The position numbers were made by a program, and so were the translations under genes. Below the pieces are notes generated by a model, which saw nothing but the letters and a program-made list of their open reading frames with translations, searched no databases and was not told the origin of the DNA. This document shows, in pieces, positions 15,821-23,700 of a stretch of 35,330 bases of DNA (within the stretch, counting starts at the first letter, position 1; each line of letters begins with the position of its first letter). The DNA comes from Fretibacterium sp. (GTDB lineage: Bacteria; Synergistota; Synergistia; Synergistales; Aminobacteriaceae), in the NCBI GenBank assembly GCA_024681935.1, contig JAIKZX010000119.1, positions 1-35,330 on the forward strand, written 5' to 3'.

Positions 15821-16600
15821 ATGAAAAAGTTGGTTTCTTTACTGTTGGTTTTTACTCTCCTGTTCTGCGGTGCCGCAGCCGCGGATGAGGGCAAAAAGCC
15901 CCTTGAGGGACGCAACCTTGTTGTAGCGATGAGCCCGGATTTCATGTACTTCGAAACGGTCTCAAAGACGGAGGAGTGCGGCTATGAGGGGCTGGATATC
16001 GATATTCTCAAGTCCCTGTCCCAAAAGCTGGGCTTCACCTTTACCATCTCGCCCATGGCGTTCTCCTCGCTCATCGGGGCGCTCCAGACCGGCAACGCTG
16101 ACCTGGTCATCAGCGGTATGAGCTACACGGATGAGCGGGCAAAGGTCGTCGACTTCTCCGACATTTATGCCACTACGGACTTTGGCGTCGTTGTGGCCGC
16201 GAATGCGGATATCAACAGTTTCAAAGACCTGGAGGGTAAGGTCATCTGCTGCTCCCAGGGGGCGTCTCAGGAGAGTCTGATTCGCGACAACATTAAGGGT
16301 TCACGGCTTGTCACCTATCAGGGTCAGTCCGCCGTTGGTCTGGCGGTCGCTGAGGGGAGTGACGGGGTGCAGGCCGGCATCACCAGCATCAACGGCGCGA
16401 AGAAACTCTCCAACACCGTGTTGACCAGCGATGGCAAGCCGATGTTGAAGTACTTCGTGCTGGACTATGAAGGCATCGCGGATATCTACAACATTGCCTT
16501 CCCCAAAGGGAGCGAATTGCTGCCTGTCATCAACGGGACACTGAAGGAAATGATCGCCTCCGGTGAGATGAAGAAACTTATCGACAAGTGGCTCTACTAA
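15821..16600 (+). CDS. Polar amino-acid ABC transporter substrate-binding protein
   Basis: A 259-residue family-3 periplasmic binding protein. The first 21 or so residues (MKKLVSLLLVFTLLFCGAAAA) form a Sec signal peptide. The LLFC stretch resembles a lipobox, but Phe at -1 is unsuitable, so a cleaved soluble form is more likely. Mature-chain motifs are YEGLDIDILKSLSQKLG, NADLVISGMSYTDERAKVVDFSD and the second-lobe segment DLEGKVICCSQGASQESLI, typical of binding proteins for Lys/Arg/His/Gln-type amino acids. AAGGAGG lies 11 bases before the ATG. It is the first gene of the transporter; tandem hairpins follow it before the permease, which would allow excess binding protein. The specific amino acid is not readable. 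Confidence 0.93.
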   Translation: MKKLVSLLLVFTLLFCGAAAADEGKKPLEGRNLVVAMSPDFMYFETVSKTEECGYEGLDIDILKSLSQKLGFTFTISPMAFSSLIGALQTGNADLVISGMSYTDERAKVVDFSDIYATTDFGVVVAANADINSFKDLEGKVICCSQGASQESLIRDNIKGSRLVTYQGQSAVGLAVAEGSDGVQAGITSINGAKKLSNTVLTSDGKPMLKYFVLDYEGIADIYNIAFPKGSELLPVINGTLKEMIASGEMKKLIDKWLY

Positions 16601-16630
16601 ACCTTCTTCTGGAGTTCTGCATGGGATTTC

Positions 16631-16650
16631 GGGAAGGGTAATCCTTTCCC
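16631..16650 (+). terminator. Intercistronic hairpin 1
   Basis: GGGAAGGG and CCTTTCCC form an 8-bp stem (one G-U pair) around TAAT, 30 bases past the binding-protein stop. It is probably an mRNA-protecting or termination hairpin, since no T-run follows. Confidence 0.5.
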
Positions 16651-16663
16651 TGCGTTTTGATTG

Positions 16664-16687
16664 CCTCCCGGCTTTAACGCCGGGAGG
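16664..16687 (+). terminator. Intercistronic terminator-like hairpin 2
   Basis: CCTCCCGGC and GCCGGGAGG form a perfect 9-bp stem around TTTAAC, followed by TGCTTTGTTGTTTT. This is a good intrinsic terminator, probably leaky because the permease and ATPase follow on the same strand without another obvious promoter. Confidence 0.7.
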
Positions 16688-16735
16688 TGCTTTGTTGTTT
16701 TGGCATTTTGCGCGACATAGAAGGGAAAAAACACT

Positions 16736-17401
16736 ATGCGGCTTGATTTCAGCATCATTTGGGGCTATCTGCCCATGTTCGGCGGTGCACTGCTCGTAAC
16801 CCTGAAGGTGACGTTCTGTTCGCTGTTCTTTGCTCTGCTTCTTTCCATCCCCCTGTCACTTTGTAAGATTTCCAACATTCGGGTGCTGGAGTGGCTTGCC
16901 AGTTTCTATACCTCCATCTTTCGCGGCGTTCCCATTCTTGTGCAGGTTTTTATGACGTACTTTGGAATCCCTATCGCCACAGGAGTGAAAATGAGTGCCT
17001 TCACTGCGGGTGTCGTTGTATTTTCGATGAACTCCGCCGCTTACATCAGCGAGAGTATGAGGGGTGGCATCCGCGCCATCGACCGGGGGCAGTATGAAGC
17101 GGCCATGGCCCTTGGCGTGCGTTACCCCGCCATGATGAAAGATATCATCCTGCCCCAGGCAGTAAAGAGCGTGCTGCCCAGCCTTGTGAACGAGTTCATT
17201 GGCCTGCTGAAGAACACCACGCTCATCGCATCCATTGGTCTGGTGGACATCCTGCGTGTAGGTCAGCTCATCCAGGCTGCGACATATCGGGCCTTTGAGC
17301 CATTTTTCGTCATCTCTGTGTTCTATTATGTGTTGGTCATGGCTCTGTCCTGGTTTGGAAAGGCCTTGGAGAGGCGGGTGAACAGAAGTGATCGACATTA
17401 G
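16736..17401 (+). CDS. Polar amino-acid ABC transporter permease
   Basis: A 221-residue inner-membrane permease of the HisM/GlnP type. About five hydrophobic segments are visible. The N-terminal segment around GALLVTLKVTFCSLFFALLL is the usual family start; RGVPILVQVFMTYFG and the EAA loop EAAMALGVRYPAMMKDIILPQA, which docks on the ATPase, are clear. Length is standard. ATG 16736 has AAGGGA about 10 bases upstream. It overlaps the ATPase gene by 14 bases (17388-17401), showing a tight transcriptional unit. It would pair as a homodimer, since only one permease gene is present. Confidence 0.95.
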   Translation: MRLDFSIIWGYLPMFGGALLVTLKVTFCSLFFALLLSIPLSLCKISNIRVLEWLASFYTSIFRGVPILVQVFMTYFGIPIATGVKMSAFTAGVVVFSMNSAAYISESMRGGIRAIDRGQYEAAMALGVRYPAMMKDIILPQAVKSVLPSLVNEFIGLLKNTTLIASIGLVDILRVGQLIQAATYRAFEPFFVISVFYYVLVMALSWFGKALERRVNRSDRH

Positions 17402-18284
17402 AAACCTGTACAAGAACTTCGGGAGGCTGCCGGTGCTGAAGGGCGTCAGCCTGAAGGTGGACGATGGGGAGATTGTGAGCATCATCGGCCCCTCGGGAAG
17501 CGGCAAGTCCACTCTGCTGCGCTCAATTAACCTGCTGGAGCCGCCGACCTACGGCGAGATTTGGGTGGATGGGAAGCTGATTACCCCGCCGGACCCGTAT
17601 CTCCACTTTGACGTCATCCGCGCATCCCAGACTTACGCACATATGCGGCGCGAGGGCTGGGACAATGATGCGGAGCTGATTAAGGAGATTAAAGCGAAGG
17701 ACCTGCTGAAGCGGCGTGAGGGCGCGGAGTACGACGCTCTGCTGAAGGAGATTACACGGGACAGCTTTGTCGATGCCAACGTCGTGAGGGAAAAGATTGG
17801 AATGGTTTTCCAGCACTTCAACCTCTTCCCGCACATGACGGTGCTTCAGAACATGATCTATGCGCCAACCCATGTTAAGAAGATGCCGATGGAGCAGGCC
17901 GTTGAAAAGGCACGCTCACTGCTGGAGAACGTGGGAATGCTGGATAAAACAGACGTCTATCCCGGCACGCTCTCCGGCGGGCAGAAACAGCGCGTGGCCA
18001 TTGCCAGAACTCTTTGCATGGACCCCGAAGCTGTATTGTTCGACGAGCCGACCTCCGCCCTGGACCCGGAGATGGTCAAGGAAGTGCTGGACGTTATCAA
18101 GCGTCTGGCGACCACGGGCATCACCATGATCCTCGTGACGCACGAAATGGGATTTGCGCGGGAGGTGTCGGGCCGGATCTGCTTCCTGGACGAGGGAACC
18201 GTCCTGGAGGACGCGCCGCCGGATGTCTTCTTCTCCACGCCCAAATCGAATCGGGCGAGGGCATTTCTTGATAAGGTGCTGTAA
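17388..18284 (+). CDS. Polar amino-acid ABC transporter ATP-binding protein with insertion
   Basis: A 298-residue GlnQ/HisP-type ATPase. Walker A GPSGSGKS (34-41), the Q-loop Gln142 in GMVFQHFNLFPH, signature LSGGQKQRVAIA, Walker B VLFDEPTSALD and the H-loop VTHEMGFA are intact, so it should be active. Typical members are about 240 residues; the extra length is an insertion of about 53 residues between IWVDGKLI (about 65) and VREKIGMVFQ (about 133). The insertion is highly charged and probably helical. GTG 17388 is the start, with GGAGAGG upstream, inside the end of the permease gene. The insertion lies near the Walker A to Q-loop region that faces the permease, so a regulatory or coupling role is possible but unproven. 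Confidence 0.94.
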   Translation: MIDIRNLYKNFGRLPVLKGVSLKVDDGEIVSIIGPSGSGKSTLLRSINLLEPPTYGEIWVDGKLITPPDPYLHFDVIRASQTYAHMRREGWDNDAELIKEIKAKDLLKRREGAEYDALLKEITRDSFVDANVVREKIGMVFQHFNLFPHMTVLQNMIYAPTHVKKMPMEQAVEKARSLLENVGMLDKTDVYPGTLSGGQKQRVAIARTLCMDPEAVLFDEPTSALDPEMVKEVLDVIKRLATTGITMILVTHEMGFAREVSGRICFLDEGTVLEDAPPDVFFSTPKSNRARAFLDKVL

Positions 18285-18286
18285 AA

Positions 18287-18721
18287 ATGATACGGAACAT
18301 GATTCCGGAGGACTACGATGAGGTGTATGCGCTGTGGCGGTCCTGTCCGGAGATGGAACTGAACAGCCTGGATGACTCCCGCGAGGGGGTGCTGCGCTTC
18401 TTAAAGCGCAACCCGGATACGGCCTTTGTGGCCGAGGAAGAGGGGTGTGTTGCCGGCGTGTTGCTGGCCGGTTCGGATGGGCGGCGTGGGTACATTTACC
18501 ACGCTGGAGTGCGGCAGGAGTTCCGCGGGCGGGGCATTGGTAAAGCCTTGGTCGAGGCGGCGCTGGAAAAACTCCGCGCCATGGGAATCACCAAGGTCGG
18601 GCTGCTGGTGTTCCGTGATAACGACGCGGGAAGCCGGTTCTGGGAGGCCAGAGGGTTCGGAACCCGCGAGGACCTGACCTACCGGAGCTGCGTCCTGCGG
18701 GATATGACACGGATACAGTAG
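18287..18721 (+). CDS. GNAT-family N-acetyltransferase
   Basis: A 144-residue GCN5-related acetyltransferase. The acetyl-CoA binding motif A is HAGVRQEFRGRGIGKALVEA (the R-G-x-G-x-G/A type, about residues 72-91), and motif B is the C-terminal LLVFRDNDAGSRFWEARGF, as in RimI-like proteins. The substrate is not predictable; small molecules, antibiotics or protein N-termini are all known for this fold. ATG 18287 starts two bases after the ATPase stop, with AAGGTG upstream, so it is co-transcribed with the amino-acid transporter and may act on an amino acid or its derivative. This is inference from context only. Confidence 0.88.
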   Translation: MIRNMIPEDYDEVYALWRSCPEMELNSLDDSREGVLRFLKRNPDTAFVAEEEGCVAGVLLAGSDGRRGYIYHAGVRQEFRGRGIGKALVEAALEKLRAMGITKVGLLVFRDNDAGSRFWEARGFGTREDLTYRSCVLRDMTRIQ

Positions 18722-18744
18722 GGTCTGTCCACCTTATGATTTGA

Positions 18745-18753
18745 TGATACAAT
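18745..18753 (+). promoter_or_regulatory. Extended -10 promoter before dnaX
   Basis: TGATACAAT matches the extended -10 (TG, one base, TACAAT), with CTGTCC 17 bases upstream as a weak -35. It lies just past the acetyltransferase stop and should start a transcript near 18760, leaving about 170 bases before dnaX. Confidence 0.5.
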
Positions 18754-18754
18754 A

Positions 18755-18900
18755 AGAGCGTAGGCCCAAGACTGGAAACTCTGAGGGGCTTTCGGCCAGA
18801 TGGCCAGCTCACACGAATCCAAAAGGCTTTTTGGTGTTGAGCAGGCCGGTTGTGGCAGAACAGAACACGGGATGTTCTGTGGAGGTCTTCTCTGGACTAA
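18755..18900 (+). ncRNA. Putative structured RNA or dnaX leader (unidentified)
   Basis: A stretch of about 145 bases with no ORF of note but strong pairing potential. GGCC-A-GCTCA pairs with TGAGC-A-GGCC around an inner hairpin CCAAAA/TTTTGG. ACAGAACA pairs with TGTTCTGT (8 bp). CCAAGAC near the 5' end can pair with GTCTTCTCTGG near the 3' end. A closing stem, a bubble with a side hairpin and a terminal stem recall 6S RNA, but no sequence match is claimed. The SRP RNA signature (GGAAG...AGCAG) that often precedes dnaX is absent. No terminator with a T-run follows, so it may be a 5' leader rather than a free RNA. Confidence 0.35.
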
Positions 18901-18934
18901 AATCTGAAAAGGGGGCGAGGGGTTGCCTGTGCCC

Positions 18935-20767
18935 ATGAGGGTATCTGTTTCTCTATACCGGCAATATCGTCCTCAGACGTTCGCGGAGGTCGTGGGGCAG
19001 GACGCCGCAGTCGACGTTTTGAGCCACGCTCTCTCCAGCGGAAGGATTGGGCATGCCTACCTTTTCTCCGGCCCGCGGGGCTGCGGAAAAACCTCCGTTG
19101 CCCGCATTCTGGCCAAGGCGTTGAATTGTTCTTCACCCAACGGCACTGACCCCTGCGGCCAGTGTCCCAACTGTGTTGCCATCACAGCGGGCGAGTGCCT
19201 GGACGTGGTGGAGATCGACGGGGCATCCAACAACAGCGTTGACGAGGTCCGGGAGCTCAAGAGCCATGTGACGCTGGCCCCTTTTTCTTCTAAATATAAA
19301 GTTTACATCATTGACGAGGTCCATATGCTTTCAACGGCAGCCTTCAACGCTCTCTTAAAGACGCTGGAAGAGCCGCCATCCTATGTGATATTCATCCTGG
19401 CGACGACGGAGCCCCACAAGGTCCCTGTCACCATCCGCTCGCGCTGCCAGCACATTCCCTTCCACAGTATCGGCGCGCGCCGGATATGGGAACAGATTAC
19501 ACGTGTCTGCGAATGGGAGAAGGTCAAGGCACAGCCGGAGGCCCTGTGGGAGATTGCCCGTCAGGCAGAAGGCGCCATGCGCGATGCCCTCTCCATGCTG
19601 GAGCAGGTCATCAACCGCGCCTCGGGCGAGGTAACGCTGTCGGATGTAGAGGCCACGCTGGGAGCAGGAAGCCGTCCGGCCCTTGAGCGTTGGCTGGCGG
19701 GACTGCACGAAGGAGGCAGCGTGGCTTACACAGGGTTGAGGGAGATGTTCGAGGGAGGCTCGTCCCAGCGTGTCTTTGAAGAGCTCTTCTCTCTGGTCCG
19801 CAACCTCTGGCTGACAGCACGCTGGCCGGATGTGGTGGACTCCCTTGACGTCTCCGAACAGGAGAAAATCTTTCTCCAAAAGGAGGCTCCCCGCTGGAAG
19901 CCGGACGGGCTTCGTTCCCTGCTGGCTGCCCTTGTGGGGCTGATTAATCAGGCTCGCCAGGGCGTTCGTTCTGACGTGCTGACCGGGCTGCTCATGCTGG
20001 CGCTGGATCGCCCGGAGCCTCAGGAGAAGCCATCCGTGCCGCCCCTTCCGGCTCCACAGGAGAAATCCTTCCCAAAGCGGAGACAGAGGATTGAGACCCC
20101 CCAGCCTGAGACAACGCCGCTTCCTCCCGCCGCACAGGAATGTCACCAGGAGGGAGAAGAAGCGCCACGTTCCCAGTCATCCCAGATTCCCACGCTGGAT
20201 TGGCATCCCGTTCCGGAAGAAAAAACGGCGCAGCTTTTGTCTCATGCGCAGGAGGCGGACTTTACGCTGTACTGCGGTCTGCTGGATGCGTCTTTTTTTG
20301 AGGCGAATGGACATTTGCTCCTTGATATGAAGTACTCTTACAGTTATGAGGTGCTGTGCCTGGGACGGAACTGCTCGGGATTGTATCGGGCTCTGCCTGG
20401 TTATACTGGTATTTATCTGCGTCATGATGATGAAACCTTTGTCTGTTCCGCGGCTCCGCCTTCTCATGTTGAGGATAAGCCCCGGGCGGATGAGTCCGCA
20501 GGCAGAGAGGGAGGACGGAAAGAGAAAGCCCCCAGGGAGAAGACGGCATCTTTTACCCCACCCCGCGGGGAGAACAGCGAGGAGACAAAGGGAACTCCGG
20601 AACCAGCCGGGGCCGGACTGCCCTTTGGGGAACTGATGAAGGATATCTCCCGGGTGATGCGTGGAGAGGTCATCCTTGTCCGCCATAAGGATGAGGGTAC
20701 CGGTGACGGAGGCAATGATGAGCCATCGGAGGAGAGTTCAGACCGTGAGGATGGGAGTGAGGCTTAA
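18935..20767 (+). CDS. dnaX: DNA polymerase III subunit gamma/tau
   Basis: The clamp-loader ATPase of the replicative polymerase, 610 residues from ATG 18935. Walker A is GPRGCGKT (46-53); the zinc site is C65, C74, C77 and C80; the DEAD-like box is IIDEVHML, then LLKTLEEPPSYVIFILATTEPHKV and the sensor/arginine-finger SRCQ. A Pro/Glu-rich linker separates the AAA+ core from a charged tau-like C-terminus. TTG 18923 and GTG 18929 are alternative in-frame starts with G-rich sites (GAGGGG) closer by; I chose the ATG because it leaves the usual short lead before YRPQTF. A run of six A at 20220-20225 near codon 429 could allow slippage to a gamma-like short form, but the classic A-AAA-AAG is absent. 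The dnaE start follows the stop with no gap. Confidence 0.94.
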   Translation: MRVSVSLYRQYRPQTFAEVVGQDAAVDVLSHALSSGRIGHAYLFSGPRGCGKTSVARILAKALNCSSPNGTDPCGQCPNCVAITAGECLDVVEIDGASNNSVDEVRELKSHVTLAPFSSKYKVYIIDEVHMLSTAAFNALLKTLEEPPSYVIFILATTEPHKVPVTIRSRCQHIPFHSIGARRIWEQITRVCEWEKVKAQPEALWEIARQAEGAMRDALSMLEQVINRASGEVTLSDVEATLGAGSRPALERWLAGLHEGGSVAYTGLREMFEGGSSQRVFEELFSLVRNLWLTARWPDVVDSLDVSEQEKIFLQKEAPRWKPDGLRSLLAALVGLINQARQGVRSDVLTGLLMLALDRPEPQEKPSVPPLPAPQEKSFPKRRQRIETPQPETTPLPPAAQECHQEGEEAPRSQSSQIPTLDWHPVPEEKTAQLLSHAQEADFTLYCGLLDASFFEANGHLLLDMKYSYSYEVLCLGRNCSGLYRALPGYTGIYLRHDDETFVCSAAPPSHVEDKPRADESAGREGGRKEKAPREKTASFTPPRGENSEETKGTPEPAGAGLPFGELMKDISRVMRGEVILVRHKDEGTGDGGNDEPSEESSDREDGSEA

Positions 20768-23700
20768 ATGACGAGACCCTTTGTACATCTGCACGTCCAC
20801 ACGGAGTACAGCCTTCTGGACGGTGCCATCCGCACAAAGGACCTGGCCAAAAAGGTGGCGGGCTGGAGTGAGACCGAACCGCGCAACAAGGCAGTTGCCA
20901 TGACCGACCATGGGGTCATGTACGGTATCGTGGAGTTCTACGAAAACTGCCGTGCCCAGGATGTGAAGCCAATCTTAGGATGCGAGACTTACGTTGACCC
21001 GGACGGTTACCGCTCCCGTGAGAAAAAAGGCAAGAACAACCACCTTCTCCTCCTCTCTGAGACAGAGGAGGGGTATCACAACCTCGTGAAGATTATCTCT
21101 ATCGCCAATACCGACGGGTTCTACTACAAGCCGCGCATTGATCACGACCTCCTGGCCAGTCACGCCAGGGGCATCATTGCGTCGTCCGCCTGCCTGGCGG
21201 GGGAGATCCCTCAGTTTATACTGGAGGGCAAGGAGGACGAGGCTGCCAGACGAGCTCTGCTGTATCAGGACATCATGGGCAAGGGGAACTTCTTTCTTGA
21301 AATCATGCCGAACTCACTTCCAGAGCAAGCCAGGGTGAACAAGGCGCTGATTAAAATATCAAAGGACACGGGGATTCCCCTGATTGCTACGGCCGACTCG
21401 CATTATCTCAACAAGGAAGATTACGACTGGCACAAGATACTTCTCCGCATCAACACCCACGCCGACGAGACGGACGACGCCTTTGGGTTCTCCGCCAACG
21501 ATTTCTTCCTCTGGACACCGGAGGAGATGAACGCGGTCTTTGGCAAAGAGGTCCCTGAGGCGCTGGACAATACAGCCGCAATCGCAGAGCGCTGTAACGT
21601 CGAGCTGAAGCTCAAAACAGGAAATTATATGCTCCCCAGCCTGGATCTGGCCGAGGGGATGACCCTGGACAGCTACCTTGAAGAGCAGGCCCGTGCCGGT
21701 CTCAGGCTCCGCCTGAAGACGGAGGATCCGCCGGAGGAGTATTGCAAGCGGCTGGAGTACGAGCTGGGAATTATCACCAAGATGGGGTTCTCGGCGTATT
21801 TTTTGATTGTCTCCGGCATCATCAAGGCAGCAAAGGAGCGCTCCATTCCGATTGGGCCGGGACGCGGCTCCGCGGCAGGCTCTCTGGTGGCGTGGAGCCT
21901 TCGTATCACAGAGCTGGACCCCCTGAGGTACAACCTGCTGTTCGAGCGGTTCCTGAATCCGGAGCGCATCAGTATGCCGGATATCGACACGGACGTGTCT
22001 GACAAGGGCCGGGAGCAGCTTTTGAAGTATATTGTCGAGCGGTACGGCAGCGACCGCGTGTCGCAGATTATCACCTTTGGACGAATGAAGAGCCGTCAGG
22101 CGGTGAAGGACGTGGGGCGAGCCACGGGGGTTGAGTACGCGCTGATGGACAAGGTGGCAAAACTTATCCCTTCTGATGCCAAGAGCATTAAAGAGGCCCT
22201 GGAGAGGACGCCGGAGCTGGAGGAGACCGCAAAAAACGATGCGCGCGTACGCGAGGTCCTGGATGTCGCGGAGCATATTGAAGGCCTTGCGCGTCACGCC
22301 TCGCAGCACGCAGCGGGAGTTGTCATTACTCCTGTGCCTATCACGGATCTCGTGCCCATTCGGCGAATTAAGTCCACTGGCTCGGCTCCGTCTGATGAGA
22401 GCGAGTTAGACGTGTCCCAGACCGTAACGCAGTTTACGATGGAACCCGTCGAGAAGCTGGGCTTGGTGAAGATGGACTTCCTGGGCCTGAGCACGCTGTC
22501 GATTCTGGAGGAGGCACTGGAGAACATTCGCCTTAATGGAAAAACGCCGCCTATTCTGAACGAAATCCCCACAGACGATCCGGCCACTTATAAACTTCTT
22601 CAGGAGGCCGATACCATGGGGGTCTTTCAGTTGGAATCTGATGGGATACGGAGCATGCTCCGCAAACTGAAGATTGACTGTTTTGAGGACCTTATCGCTG
22701 CTTTGGCGATGTACCGCCCCGGCCCGCTGAACAGCGGCATGGTGGACCAGTATATCAAATGCAAGCATGGTGAGGCCCGGCCGGAATACCCTCATCCCAT
22801 GCTTGAAGGAGTCCTGAAAGACACGTATGGAGTTATCCTGTACCAGGAGCAGGTTATGCAGTGCGCTTCCATCCTGGCTGGGTACACGCTGGGTGAGGCT
22901 GACCTGCTGCGTCGTGCCATGGGAAAGAAAAAAATTGAGGTCATGAAGGGCGAACGGGTGAAATTCCTGGCAGGTACGGCAAAAAATCATATTGATGACA
23001 AGAAGGCCGGGGAGATCTTCGACAATATCGAGAAGTTCGCGGAATACGGCTTCAACAAATCCCACAGTGCAGCTTACGCTATCGTTGCCTATGACACGGC
23101 GTACCTCAAGGCTAACTATCAGACGGAGTTCATGGCCGCCTACCTTTCAAGCCAGATGAAAGCCAAAAAAGATGTGCTGGGGCATTACGTGCGCGAGGTG
23201 CGCAAGAGCGGGCTGGCCGTCCTGCCGCCGGACATCAACTCATCGATGGAGAGCTTCACCGCCGTAGGAGATGTCATCCGCTTTGGTCTGGGTGCGGTCT
23301 CCCGTATGGGCCATGGGGCGGTGGAGACAATCATCGAAGCACGGAAGGAAGGACCTTTTAAGTCCCTGTGGGACTTCCTTAGCCGCGTGGATTTGAAGGT
23401 GATGAACCGGGCGGTGGTTGAGAATCTCATCAAGGCCGGCGCTTTTGACGAGATTGAATCCAACCGCGCGCGCCTCATCGCAGCGCTGCCGGATTATATC
23501 ACGGCTGTCCAAAGGCTCTCGGCGAAGGGAGACCAGCTCTCATTGTTCGAGCTGATGGACAACTCCGGAACGGAGGACATGGAGCCGGAACTGCCGGACG
23601 TGGCGGACTTTCCGGTTCACGAGCGGCTGGACTGTGAGAAGGAGGTCACAGGGCTCTACATCTCCGGACACCCCTTCGATGCCTACGAGGAGGAGCTCTC

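Noticed and set aside
18755-18900. SRP (4.5S) RNA upstream of dnaX
   Set aside because: The position is typical, but the conserved SRP tip (GGAAG with AGCAG on the 3' side) is absent on both strands. Only an unidentified structured RNA is proposed.
20700-20767. dnaX-dnaE fusion
   Set aside because: The genes abut, but a clear TAA stop ends dnaX before the dnaE ATG. They are separate proteins.
21359-22309. Minus-strand 316-residue ORF inside dnaE
   Set aside because: It is an antisense frame of a strongly conserved polymerase gene, with no family signature. Long shadows are expected in G+C-rich genes.
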